A stretch of DNA of 64,000 nt, taken from Bacteroides reticulotermitis JCM 10512. Lineage in GTDB: Bacteria > Bacteroidota > Bacteroidia > Bacteroidales > Bacteroidaceae. Under the pieces are notes generated by a model. The model ran no database searches. It saw nothing but the letters and a program-made list of their open reading frames with translations, and was not told the origin of the DNA. This document shows, in pieces, positions 28,243 to 38,345 of the stretch. Position 1 is the stretch's first letter; every line of letters starts with the position of its first letter. The DNA is taken from contig NZ_BAIV01000012.1 in NCBI RefSeq assembly GCF_000517545.1, positions 1-64,000 on the forward strand. The letters are read 5' to 3'. The position numbers and the translations under genes were made by a program.

Positions 28243-30726
28243 TTATTCCTGATAATAGACTCGTTTTACCCGCGCCGAGATATTGGTCAATACCTCGTAA
28301 GGGATTGTATCTAGTTTATCGGATAAAACCGTTATCGGCAAATCATCTCCAAAGATAATAGCTTTGTCTCCTTCAGTGCAATCGATATCTGTCACATCGA
28401 TCATGCAGACATCCATACAGATGTTGCCGACATAATAGGCCTTCTTGCCATTTACCAAGCAATATGAATTCCCACGCCCGAGATGACGGTTCAATCCGTC
28501 AGCATAGCCAATCGGAATAGCGGCAATTCGGGAAGGTCGGGTAAGATGCCCCATACGGCTGTATCCTACGGTATCTTCCTGGGGAACATCCCTTACCTGA
28601 AGAATGGTCGTTTTTAATGTACTCACATTGTGAATGATCGAATTATCAATCGGGCTGATGCCATACAATCCGATACCCAAACGTACCATATCAAATTGTG
28701 CTTCCGGGAAACGCTCAATACCCGCCGTATTACAAATGTGACGTAAAACCTTATGCGGAAATGCGTTCTGCAACTCCTGTGAACCTTTCGTAAATAAAGC
28801 AATTTGCTGACGAGTAAAGAAATCAAAGTCCGGCGAATCACTTCCTACAAAGTGAGAAAACACCGAACGGAGTATTACAGCACTTTGATTTTTCAGACGA
28901 CGAATCAATTTCGGTATATCTTCAATCGCAAAGCCCAAACGATGCATACCCGTATCTAGTTTCACATGGATAGGTAGGTTGGTTATACCTTCTTTTTCTG
29001 CTGCATGAATTAAAGCATCGAGCAAATAGAAGTTATAGACCTCCGGTTCAAGCTTATAGTCGAACATAGTTTTGAAAGCACTCAATTCGGGGTCCATTAT
29101 AATAATAGAAGAGGTAACCCCTGCTTTACGCAATTCGGACCCTTCATCGGCTACGGCTACAGCAAGGTAGTCTACATGGTGTTCTTGCAACGTCTTAGCC
29201 ACTTCATACGAACCGGCACCATAAGCCGAAGCTTTGACCATACAAATAACCTTTGTCTCAGGATGCCGCAGCATCGCACGATAATGGTTTAGGTTATCGA
29301 CCATTGCTTGCAGGTTTACTTCCAGAATGGTTTCATGAACTTTCAGAGCCAATTCTTCGGTAACCACGTCAAAATTGAAGATACGCGATCCTTTTACCAG
29401 AATTACTTCATCTCGCAATGTTCTAAACACTTCGGAAGTCAGCAAAGACGGGGTGTCGGGAAAGAAATAGTGTTCGTCTGTTTCTTCAAAGCAGGAAGCG
29501 CAGAGAGAGAGTTCAGGGCCAACTCCTATTAATTTGTCTATTCCACGATTCTGTATCAGTTGGGCTACGCGTTCATAGAGTGACAGCGGTTCTTGCCCGG
29601 TTTCCAGTAAATCGGATAAAATCAGCGTTCGCTTCAAACCATTCTTTTCCGAACGACGCACTAAAAAATCGAGTGCGATATCCAACGAAGCCAGATCAGA
29701 ATTATAGCTATCATTAATAAGCACACACCCTCGTTTACCTTCTTTTACTTCAAGCCGCATAGCAATAGGTTCTAAACGAGCCATTCTTTCGGTTACTTGA
29801 TCGGCTGGGGTCATTAAGTAGAGACAGGCAGCAAGGCAGTTCAAAGCATTCTCAATAGAAGCATCATCGACGAAAGGGATGCAAAAAGTATTATCCATTC
29901 CCAGATAATGGTAAGAAATGACGGAATGATCTTCTTTTTTAATCACCCTACTAATATAAAGCGGGCGCTCCATATCCGTACGACTCCAAGCTATTTCGCG
30001 CGCAGTAAGCATGGATTTCATAACACAATTGCAAATCAACTCGTCGTCGCCGTTGTAAATTACCACTTCACAGTCTTTAAAGAGACTGAGTTTCTCCATA
30101 CATTTCTCCTGTAAAGAAGCGAAGTTTTCTTGATGTGCACCACCTATATTTGTCAAGATACCAATAGATGGTTTGATTATTCGCTGAAGAGTATCCATCT
30201 CTCCCATTTCGGAGATACCGGCCTCGAAGATTCCGAGTTCAGCATCTTCATTCAATTGCCATACTGAGAGTGGAACACCTACTTGCGAATTATAACTGCG
30301 TGGCGAACGAACAATGTTACGATCGGGACTGAGTAATTGATGCAACCACTCTTTCACAATAGTCTTTCCGTTACTTCCTGTCACACCGATTACCGGTATC
30401 TGAAACTTTTCGCGATGTATTTCCGCCAGTTTTTGTAAAGCTTGCAACGGGTTAGCTACAAACAAAACATTTAGATCCTCCCAGTTTTCTTGCTTGATCT
30501 TTGCATAGTCTTGTTCCCTAACCACAAAGTTTCGTACGCCTCGGTCATATAATTCAGAAATATAACGCGCACCATTATTACGGTGGCTAACCAAAGCGAA
30601 GAAAAGGGTTTCCTCGGGAAAAGAGAGAGAGCGGCTGTCGGTCAACAACCAGTCAATCATTGCGTCGTGTTTTCCAATACGACGTGCACCGATATATTCG
30701 GCTATAGTTTCAATCGCATATGACAT
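28243..30726 (-). CDS. Bifunctional MurF ligase / alanine racemase
   Basis: Cytoplasmic fusion that both makes D-alanine and adds D-Ala-D-Ala to the UDP-MurNAc tripeptide for peptidoglycan. The first half (to about residue 450) is MurF, with the ATP loop VIGVTGSNGKTIVKEWL, GIFEAGISEMGEMD and LINDSYNSDLASLDIAL. The second half is a fold-type III PLP racemase with the PLP lysine in ICMVKASAYGAGSYEVA, HVKLDTGMHRLGF and the catalytic Tyr region VGYSRMGHL. The 827-residue fusion is a Bacteroidetes hallmark and is intact. The start at 30726 (MSYAIETIAEYIG) is preferred over a 12-residue longer frame. It overlaps the end of the GSCFA gene by 25 bp. Confidence 0.96.
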   Translation of the reverse strand: MSYAIETIAEYIGARRIGKHDAMIDWLLTDSRSLSFPEETLFFALVSHRNNGARYISELYDRGVRNFVVREQDYAKIKQENWEDLNVLFVANPLQALQKLAEIHREKFQIPVIGVTGSNGKTIVKEWLHQLLSPDRNIVRSPRSYNSQVGVPLSVWQLNEDAELGIFEAGISEMGEMDTLQRIIKPSIGILTNIGGAHQENFASLQEKCMEKLSLFKDCEVVIYNGDDELICNCVMKSMLTAREIAWSRTDMERPLYISRVIKKEDHSVISYHYLGMDNTFCIPFVDDASIENALNCLAACLYLMTPADQVTERMARLEPIAMRLEVKEGKRGCVLINDSYNSDLASLDIALDFLVRRSEKNGLKRTLILSDLLETGQEPLSLYERVAQLIQNRGIDKLIGVGPELSLCASCFEETDEHYFFPDTPSLLTSEVFRTLRDEVILVKGSRIFNFDVVTEELALKVHETILEVNLQAMVDNLNHYRAMLRHPETKVICMVKASAYGAGSYEVAKTLQEHHVDYLAVAVADEGSELRKAGVTSSIIIMDPELSAFKTMFDYKLEPEVYNFYLLDALIHAAEKEGITNLPIHVKLDTGMHRLGFAIEDIPKLIRRLKNQSAVILRSVFSHFVGSDSPDFDFFTRQQIALFTKGSQELQNAFPHKVLRHICNTAGIERFPEAQFDMVRLGIGLYGISPIDNSIIHNVSTLKTTILQVRDVPQEDTVGYSRMGHLTRPSRIAAIPIGYADGLNRHLGRGNSYCLVNGKKAYYVGNICMDVCMIDVTDIDCTEGDKAIIFGDDLPITVLSDKLDTIPYEVLTNISARVKRVYYQE

Positions 30727-31706
30727 AATTCGATTTCTTTTTGAAATTCTAAGTACGGGCATTTTGTGCCTAGTCGTTCTATTTTTAACACTATTTGTTC
30801 TAAAAAGCGCTGATAAGCTTCTGATTCGGGATGAAAAGGTTTATGAGCCAAATCACGTTCTATCTCTTCAACCTCTGCCATCAACTGCTTGGTCTGCGAT
30901 GAAAAGAAAGTCTCCGAAAAGCGTTCCCATAAATAACGAATTGCCAGAGTAGAGGGATGAAGCATATCATCTGCATAAAAACGGTAATCACGTAATTCAT
31001 CTATCACAATTTCATAGGAAGGAAAGTAAAACACCTTATCTGGGAAAAGCAGCTTCAAGTGCTCAATCGCCAATAATAAAGTCGCCTTACTCAACTGGTT
31101 GTCCAGCATCCCGTCTCGCACGTGGCGAATAGGCTAACTGTTAATAATATTTTCAGACGATCATTACGCATAATCATCCCAGTTAGTAAAGAGGTATATT
31201 CAGTTACTATTTCTTCCACCGTCAATCGCCGACGGATAAATTGATCTTCCGGAAGTTTATGGCAATTCCCCACAATCTTTCCAGTTTTCTTTTGTTCGTA
31301 AACATAGGCCGTACCCCAAGTCAACATCAGCCAATCAAGTTCGGGATAGGTTTGATGAGCGGAAATGATACGCGTGTTGATATTATGCAAGGCCGCTTCC
31401 TGAGTCGAAGCAGAAAACGAACCGTGATGCATCGGGCTATGCCAGTTTTCTTTATAAAAAAACAAGTCGGTTTCCGTATAATTATATCCGCTGGCAATCG
31501 TCTTTAATGCTTCTGCCACAGACATGGATTATACAAAATGCCAAATGGATTCATATCCAGCCGGAATTTTCGGGCGGTCAGTAATGCGCTATATTCTCAG
31601 CAAAACAAGAACCCAACATGAGTACACGTCCTTCATATGTAATAGCAGGCAGACTCTTCGGCAATTCCACTACTGTTCGGAACTCTATGTTGTTCTTTAC
31701 AGACAT
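30702..31706 (-). CDS. GSCFA-family protein, three frameshifts
   Basis: The name-giving motif MLGSCFAENI is encoded at 31590-31620, after the start MSVKNNIEFRTVVELPKS at 31706. The rest reads KFRLDMNPFGILYNP, MSVAEALKTIAS, ENWHSPMHHGSFS, WLMLTWGTAYVYE and YFPSYEIVIDELRDYRFYADDMLHPS. This is a GDSL-like fold with C-terminal Asp and His. Three single-base losses break it: near 31589 (GG to G), 31526 (CCC to CC) and 31132 (CCC to CC). Each repair restores family sequence, giving about 335 residues. Its function is unproven in general; an enzyme acting on cell-envelope glycan is likely. It overlaps murF-alr, so the two are co-transcribed. Confidence 0.88.
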
Positions 31707-31732
31707 CTCATTTTATTTTCCATTTCTAAATG

Positions 31733-31740
31733 CAAAGGTA
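31733..31740 (-). promoter_or_regulatory. -7 box TACCTTTG for GSCFA-murF-alr
   Basis: A perfect TAnnTTTG on the - strand, 27 bp upstream of the repaired GSCFA start, which also supports that start. Confidence 0.6.
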
Positions 31741-32045
31741 TAAATTCCACTTCGGAAAGTATCGTTTGCTATGCGTTTTCTAAGAATTTGCTAATATCTT
31801 TAACCCGTATTAATGAAAAAAAAGAAAAACAATGCGATAAAAGGAACATAAGCCAACTTCTCTTTGTTATCATAAGCAATCCGGTAAACCAAATATGGGA
31901 GATAAGAACTAAACACATGTAACACCCTATTCGGACGGGGTTATCGGGCTTTTCACACAGTATGCCAAGGTTCTTTACCAGAGGCTTTAGCGGTCTCTCG
32001 GACAAGTTTTCATATAAAAAGTGACTAGCTTCCGCTTTCTTTTAC
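31741..32045. other. Divergent 305-bp spacer between GSCFA and dxs
   Basis: No family-supported gene. A 78-codon open frame on the - strand (31769-32005, alternative start) contains KNLGILCEKPDNPVRIGC. A GC-richer block at 31925-32005 stands out from the AT-rich surroundings. Confidence 0.5.
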
Positions 32046-32053
32046 TACTTTTG
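32046..32053 (+). promoter_or_regulatory. -7 box TACTTTTG for dxs-trkA-trkH
   Basis: A perfect -7 match 19 bp before the dxs start. A transcript from here could not include the longer upstream in-frame start at 32021, so it decides the start. Confidence 0.65.
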
Positions 32054-32071
32054 CATAAATTTCCTCGAATC

Positions 32072-34017
32072 ATGAAGAATGAACCGACATATAACTTGCT
32101 TAAGACAATCGACTATCCCGAGGATCTGCGCCGGTTAGATGCAGAGCGACTCCCGGATATATGTGATGAATTAAGACAAGATATCATAAAAGAACTGTCC
32201 TGTAATCCGGGCCACTTTGCAGCCAGCTTGGGAACAGTGGAGTTGACTGTAGCATTGCATTACGTCTACAATACACCTTATGACCGTATTGTGTGGGATG
32301 TAGGGCATCAGGCTTATGGTCATAAGATTCTCACAGGCCGCCGGGAAGCATTTTTCACCAACCGGAAACTAGGAGGTATTCGTCCTTTTCCATCTCCGGA
32401 GGAAAGCGAGTACGACACATTTACGTGTGGACATGCTTCTAATTCTATTTCCGCAGCTCTCGGCATGAGCGTTGCTGCTTCTCAAAAAGGAGAAAAAGAC
32501 CGTCATGTGGTAGCAGTTATTGGCGATGGTTCGATGAGCGGAGGCTTGGCCTTTGAGGGGCTTAACAATGCCTCGACTACTCCCAACAACCTACTTATCA
32601 TACTGAATGATAACGAAATGGCAATAGATCGTAGCGTAGGTGGAATGAAACAATATCTCTTTAACCTAACTACATCCAACCGATATAATCAGTTGCGTTT
32701 CAGAGCATCACGCATCTTATTCAAACTGGGTATTCTGAACGAGGAACGCCGCAAAGCGTTAATTCGCTTTGGCAATAGCCTAAAGTCAATGGCCGCCCAG
32801 CAACAAAATATTTTTGAAGGAATGAATATTCGTTACTTCGGCCCTATAGATGGACATGATGTAAAGAATCTCACACGCGTACTGCATGATATTAAGGACA
32901 TGAAAGGTCCGAAGATCTTGCATCTACACACGACAAAAGGAAAAGGGTTTGCTCCTGCTGAGAAACATGCTACCGAATGGCATGCACCAGGCAAATTTGA
33001 TCCGGTTACCGGCAAACGCTTTGTAACCAATACCGATGGAATGCCCCCACTCTACCAAGATGTGTTTGGTAACACACTGGTAGAACTCGCTAAAGCTAAT
33101 TCGAAAATAGTAGGCGTCACACCAGCAATGCCCTCCGGATGTTCTATGAATATATTAATGTCAAAGATGCCTAAACGGGCTTTTGATGTCGGTATTGCGG
33201 AAGGCCATGCTGTCACCTTCTCCGGAGGATGGCAAAAGACGGACTATTACCTTTCTGCAATATCTATTCTTCATTCATGCAGCGAGCCTATGACAATATT
33301 ATCCATGATGTAGCTATTCAAAAGCTAAATGTAGTATTCTGCCTCGATCGTGCCGGACTCGTTGGAGAGGATGGACCTACGCATCACGGAGTTTTCGATA
33401 TGGCTTGTTTACGTCCGGTTCCGAATTTAACCATTGCTTCACCAATGGATGAACATGAACTACGGCGACTTATGTATACCGCACAATTACCCGACAAAGG
33501 ACCTTTTGTTATTCGTTATCCACGAGGAAGAGGTGTTCTTGTCGACTGGCAATGCTCATTGGAAGAAGTTTCTGTCGGCAAAGGGCGTAAACTACGGGAT
33601 GGAAAAGATTTCGCAGTAATCTCCATCGGGCCAATCGGAAATACAGCAGCCCGCGCTATAGAACAGGCGGAAATTAAAACCGGACTTTCAATCGCTCATT
33701 ATGATCTGAGATTCCTCAAACCTTTGGACGAGGAGTTGCTACATGAAGTAGCCCGTAAGTTCCGCCATATCATAACCATTGAAGACGGCATTATAAAAGG
33801 AGGAATGGGAGGTGCCATTCTTGAATTTATGGCAGACAATGGATATAATCCAACTGTAAAACGGATAGGTATTCTTGATCAGTTTGTGGAACATGGCTGT
33901 GTGAATCAATTGTATCATCTCTGCAGTATGGATGAGGAAGGACTTTTAAAAACACTTCTCAAGCAATGTCATATATTCGCTCCGTGCCTAACAGAGATAA
34001 AAGAACTAAATATTTGA
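32072..34017 (+). CDS. dxs: 1-deoxy-D-xylulose-5-phosphate synthase, one frameshift
   Basis: Thiamine-diphosphate enzyme that condenses pyruvate with glyceraldehyde 3-phosphate, the first step of the MEP isoprenoid pathway. Motifs in order: [45 protein letters not shown]...NDNEMAID (the ThDP/Mg site), GPIDGHD, the transketolase-like half with [23 protein letters not shown], and [29 protein letters not shown]. The repaired length is about 648 residues. One A is missing near 33229 (GGAATGG to GGATGG). Dxs is normally essential, so this break is probably a sequence error. The start at 32072 ([14 protein letters not shown]) fits the promoter. trkA begins 1 bp after its stop. Confidence 0.96.
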
Positions 34018-34018
34018 A

Positions 34019-35358
34019 ATGAAGATTATTATTGCCGGTGCCGGTAATGTCGGTACGCACTTGGCCAAGCTACTATCACGCGAAAAGCTAGACATTATCT
34101 TAATGGATGATGACGAAGAGAAACTAAGCACACTTAGTTCCAATTTCGACTTATTAACCGTTGTAGCTTCTCCTTCTTCTATCGCCGGATTGAAAGAAGT
34201 AGGAATCAAGGAGCTTATCTCTTTATCGCCGTTACACCCGACGAAAGCCGGAACATGACCGCATGTATGCTAGCTACCAATCTGGGGGCTAAAAAGACAG
34301 TTGCACGTATCGACAATTACGAATATCTGCTACCAAAGAACAAAGAGTTCTTTCAAAAGCTTGGTGTCGACTCACTGATTTATCCCGAGATGCTTGCCGC
34401 CAAAGAGATTGTCTCTTCCATGCGAATGAGTTGGGTGCGCCAATGGTGGGAGTTTTGCGGAGGAGCGTTAATCCTAATCGGAGCCAAAATGAGAGAGAAA
34501 GCAGAAATTCTCAATATTCCACTCCACCAGTTAGGTGCAAGTAACCCGCCCTACCATGTAGTAGCCATCAAACGAGGAACAGAAACCATTATTCCTCGGG
34601 GAAATGATGTAATCCAGCTCTATGATATTGTTTACTTTACTACCACCCGCAAATACATCCCTTATATCCGGAAAATAGCCGGAAAAGAAGACTATGCCGA
34701 TGTACGCAACGTTATGATTATGGGGGGAAGTCGCATCGCTGTGCGAACAGCCCAATATGTACCCGACTATATGCAAGTAAAAATCATAGAGAATGATCTT
34801 AACCGCTGCAATCGTCTGACTGAATTATTAGATGATAAAACGATGATTATCAATGGGGATGGCCGAGATATGAATCTTCTCATCGAAGAAGGATTAAAAA
34901 ACACAGAAGCCTTTGTCGCCCTGACCGGAAACTCAGAAACAAATATTCTCGCCTGCCTGGCCGCCAAACGCATGGGTGTGGAAAAAACCGTAGCTGAGGT
35001 AGAGAATATTGACTACATCAGCATGGCAGAAAGTCTGGATATAGGAACTGTTATCAATAAAAAAATGATTGCTGCCAGCCACATCTATCAAATGATGTTG
35101 GAAGCGGATGTATCGAACGTAAAGTGTCTTACTTTTGCCAATGCAGATGTTGCAGAATTTACCGTAGCGGCAGGAGCTAAAATAACCAAACATCTCATCA
35201 AAGACTTGGGCCTTCCTAAGGGAGCCACTATCGGGGGGATGATCCGTAATGGCGAAGGAATGCTGGTAAATGGAGATACGCAGGTGAGAGCAGGTGATCA
35301 CGTTGTCGTATTCTGCCTAGATATGATGATTAAAAAAATCGAAAAATACTTCAACTAA
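34019..35358 (+). CDS. trkA: Trk potassium uptake regulatory subunit TrkA, one frameshift
   Basis: Cytoplasmic NAD-binding gating ring for the Trk K+ channel. Two RCK units are visible. The first has MKIIIAGAGNVGTHLAKLL and DESRNMTACMLATNLGAKKTVARI; the second, near residue 230, has VMIMGGSRIAVRTAQYV, NGDGRDMNLLIEEGL and GNSETNILACLAAKRMGVEKT. The C-terminal halves have TrkA_C-like beta strands (AGDHVVVFCLDMMIKKIEKYF). The frame breaks near 34212; one A restored gives GIKEAYLFIAVTPDESRNM, about 446 residues, the usual length. It lies between dxs (1 bp) and trkH (27 bp), in one operon. Confidence 0.95.
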
Positions 35359-35385
35359 CAGAAGAGTTTTTCTTTAAATAGCATT

Positions 35386-36837
35386 ATGATCAATTCAAAG
35401 ATGATATACCGTATCATGGGATTTCTATTATTGATAGAAACTGCCATGATATTATGTTGCGCAGGCGTTTCCATGATTTACAAAGAAAACGATTTGCAAA
35501 GTTTTTTATATGCTGCCGCCATCACCACCATCGTAGGCTTCTTACTCTTACTCATTGGAAGAGGCGCGGAAAAACAGTTGAGCCGCCGCGACGGTTACGT
35601 TATTGTCACAGTATCCTGGATCGCTTTTTCTCTCTTCGGCATGTTACCTTTCTATCTGAGTGGATACATTCCTAACATCACAGATGCTTTCTTTGAAACG
35701 ATGTCTGGTTTCAGTAGTACCGGAGCCACAATTCTGAATAACATAGAGTCTCTACCACATGGCCTACTTTTTTGGCGCTCAATGACTCAATGGATCGGTG
35801 GTCTGGGAATCGTATTCTTCACGATTGCTGTACTTCCCATATTCGGTGTAGCCGGTATTCAGATATTTGCAGCTGAAGCCAGTGGACCGACTCACGATAA
35901 AGTACATCCCCGGATTGGTGTTACTGCTAAATGGATATGGAGTATCTATGCCGGAGTAACCGGTTTACTAATCATCTTATTGGTACTGGGAGGAATGGAT
36001 ATTTTTGATAGTATATGCCATGCTTTCGCAACAACGGGAACCGGTGGTTTTTCGACTAAACAAGCTAGTATTGCTTACTACAACTCCGCGTATATAGAAT
36101 ATGTAATCTCAATATTCACATTCTTGTCCGGAATCAACTTCACGATCTTATTACTATTAGTGAATGGAAAATTAAAGAAATTCATCCACGACGACGAACT
36201 GAAATGGTATACCACCTCAGTGGTAGTTTTCACCATATTCATAGCCGTATGCTTATACCACACTCATCCGATAACTCTGGAAAAGGCTTTTCGGGATTCT
36301 CTATTTCAGGTAATCTCTTTGCATACTTCCACCGGATTTGCCACCACTGACTATATGACTTGGCCTCCTATACTCTGGGGTAGCCTTATCATTGTTATGA
36401 TTATTGGCGCTTGTGCCGGAAGTACTACCGGAGGTATTAAATGTATTCGCATGGTTATATTGACTAAGGTCTCCAAAAATGAGTTTAAACATATACTCCA
36501 CCCCAACGCAGTACTTCCCGTAAGAGTAAACAAACAAGTAATCTCACCTTCATTACAATCAACCGTATTAGCTTTTACGTTTCTCTATCTGGTAATCATC
36601 ATCATAAGTACTTTAGTGATGATGGGACTCGGAGTCGGTTTCCTCGAATCTCTGGGAACTGTTGTTTCCAGTATCGGAAATATGGGACCGGGACTCGGAC
36701 TTTGCGGCCCTGCCTATTCGTGGAGTGACCTGCCAGACACTGCCAAATGGCTACTGTCCTTTCTGATGTTACTCGGACGTCTGGAGTTATTCACGGTACT
36801 CCTGCTATTTACTCCGGGATTCTGGAAAAGAAACTAA
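35386..36837 (+). CDS. trkH: Trk potassium uptake channel subunit TrkH
   Basis: Inner-membrane K+ channel with four pseudo-repeated membrane-pore-membrane units; 483 residues, intact. The four selectivity-filter loops are visible in order: TMSGFSSTGATIL, FATTGTGGFST, SLHTSTGFATTDY and SSIGNMGPGLG. Supporting stretches are FWRSMTQWIGGLGIVFF, GACAGSTTGGIKCIRMVIL and LGRLELFTVLLLFTPGFWK. It follows trkA and is the last gene of the dxs-trkA-trkH transcript, converging on the SGNH hydrolase gene. Confidence 0.96.
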   Translation: MINSKMIYRIMGFLLLIETAMILCCAGVSMIYKENDLQSFLYAAAITTIVGFLLLLIGRGAEKQLSRRDGYVIVTVSWIAFSLFGMLPFYLSGYIPNITDAFFETMSGFSSTGATILNNIESLPHGLLFWRSMTQWIGGLGIVFFTIAVLPIFGVAGIQIFAAEASGPTHDKVHPRIGVTAKWIWSIYAGVTGLLIILLVLGGMDIFDSICHAFATTGTGGFSTKQASIAYYNSAYIEYVISIFTFLSGINFTILLLLVNGKLKKFIHDDELKWYTTSVVVFTIFIAVCLYHTHPITLEKAFRDSLFQVISLHTSTGFATTDYMTWPPILWGSLIIVMIIGACAGSTTGGIKCIRMVILTKVSKNEFKHILHPNAVLPVRVNKQVISPSLQSTVLAFTFLYLVIIIISTLVMMGLGVGFLESLGTVVSSIGNMGPGLGLCGPAYSWSDLPDTAKWLLSFLMLLGRLELFTVLLLFTPGFWKRN

Positions 36838-36838
36838 C

Positions 36839-36892
36839 TAAAAAAAGTCTAGAGCAGCCTCTACCGTACTGGTAATGTAACTACTCTAGACT
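36839..36892 (-). terminator. Terminator of the GH92-GH92-GH130-GH43-SGNH operon
   Basis: AGTCTAGAG pairs perfectly with CTCTAGACT, with a small inner TACC/GGTA stem. On the - strand it is followed by a run of six T. It sits 41 bp past the SGNH gene and may also stop trkH transcripts. Confidence 0.85.
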
Positions 36893-36932
36893 ATATAGAT
36901 ATGGGGAATACTCAGTAACTACCTATTATTTC

Positions 36933-38321
36933 TCATCTCTCTGCTTTTCGAAGAACGATTTTTCTGACAACTGGTTTATTCACTTCATAAATCTTATTGA
37001 TGAAAACGTCCATTTCTTGTTCGCGAGCATCACGTACAGCTTCAAACATCATCTTGGAATACATATCCCGACGACCTTTCAGCCAGATATTCTTCTCCAG
37101 ATTCTCATCCATTACTTCAATAGCTTTCCTGTCATTAGCAAATAGCAAACCTTTCTCTTGGAAGAAACCGAACTGACACCACACATATTCTCTGAAATTC
37201 TTTTCAATTTCCCACCGATATTCATTGAGATGCATCACAGTCAATGCCTGTTGATATTGAGGAGTCTTTGATTCAGCCGCCAGATTGATACCTTTAGCCA
37301 ACTCATCAGCATTCCATGTACCTATTTCCTCGTTATCAATCAATAACCGATAAGCACCTTTCAGACCTGTGACTTTCAACATTTCGCGATTCATCTCGTC
37401 CATAAAAGGCACAACTTTGACTCCATCTGCCTGACTCATTTTAGCACCCCAACCACGTGCTATCGTATCCAAAGGGTAAGGTAATGATTCAGCTAAATAA
37501 TCAAAACTTAGCTCTTTGCCTATCTTCTTTATATTGGAAACGATACAGTTCTCAGCTTTTACGGTTTGTGTCTTAGAAGCATTAATTTCGATGTTTGCGA
37601 CATCTTTTCCAGCAAAGCCTTGTGCCTTTAAGAAGAGATAGGCCATAACCATATGCCCGGCATTATCCGGATGAATTCGATCATTACCACAAAGTGTAAA
37701 TGAAGGATCTTTCTGCTGGTTTTGCTGATTCAAGGCTACCATTGGTGCATTCCAGTCAACGAACTCCCATCCGTTCTTCGCTGCAGACTCTCTTTGATAG
37801 TCTATGATTCGCTTCATCGTTTCATTTTTAGCCTTGAAAGGAGTATTGTCTTTGATTTGAGCGGTTTCATCATACGGTGAAGTTCCCGTCATGACAATAC
37901 GCGTATCAGGCAATCCTTGCAGACGTTTTTCCATCATCTGATAGTTCTTAATAGACTCCTGGTACTTCTGCTCACCGAACTCTTTCCCGTTATCTCCATT
38001 ATATTCAAAATAACCGGAATCATTCATACCGAAAGTGACCATCAACACAGATGGCTTCATACTAAAGATATCACCATCCAATCGTTTGTTCATATCATAC
38101 GCTGTATCTCCGCCAATCCCTCCGTTTAATATACGTATAGGCATATCGGGGAAATGAGTCATATAATACAGCCAAATATACGAATGATAATGTCCACCGT
38201 CTGTGATACTATTTCCTAAGAATACGGCTCGTTCGCCTTCACGGAACGGTTTCACATGTTGAGCCAATGTTGTTCCACATGCGATAAAAATAGCCATCGC
38301 CAATACTAAAATCTTTTTCAT
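36933..38321 (-). CDS. Secreted SGNH/GDSL hydrolase
   Basis: Probable esterase of 462 residues with a signal peptide (MKKILVLAMAIFIACGTTLAQ). SGNH blocks are clear: block I FLGNSITDGGHY (nucleophile Ser), block II GGIGGDTAYDM, block III TFGMNDSGYF and block V DRIHPDNAGH with the Asp-x-x-His pair. The C-terminal 200 residues are helical and typical of PUL-associated SGNH hydrolases. It could remove acetyl or other acyl groups from the target glycan; the substrate is not predictable. It is the last gene of a five-gene operon with GH43, GH130 and two GH92, 24 bp after the GH43. Confidence 0.88.
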   Translation of the reverse strand: MKKILVLAMAIFIACGTTLAQHVKPFREGERAVFLGNSITDGGHYHSYIWLYYMTHFPDMPIRILNGGIGGDTAYDMNKRLDGDIFSMKPSVLMVTFGMNDSGYFEYNGDNGKEFGEQKYQESIKNYQMMEKRLQGLPDTRIVMTGTSPYDETAQIKDNTPFKAKNETMKRIIDYQRESAAKNGWEFVDWNAPMVALNQQNQQKDPSFTLCGNDRIHPDNAGHMVMAYLFLKAQGFAGKDVANIEINASKTQTVKAENCIVSNIKKIGKELSFDYLAESLPYPLDTIARGWGAKMSQADGVKVVPFMDEMNREMLKVTGLKGAYRLLIDNEEIGTWNADELAKGINLAAESKTPQYQQALTVMHLNEYRWEIEKNFREYVWCQFGFFQEKGLLFANDRKAIEVMDENLEKNIWLKGRRDMYSKMMFEAVRDAREQEMDVFINKIYEVNKPVVRKIVLRKAER

Positions 38322-38345
38322 GCTCTTATTTTTTATAATACTATA

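Noticed and set aside
33220..33320. Programmed frameshift in dxs
   Set aside because: The same one-base-loss pattern affects many unrelated genes in the window, and no slippery heptamer with a following structure was seen. Sequence error is simpler.
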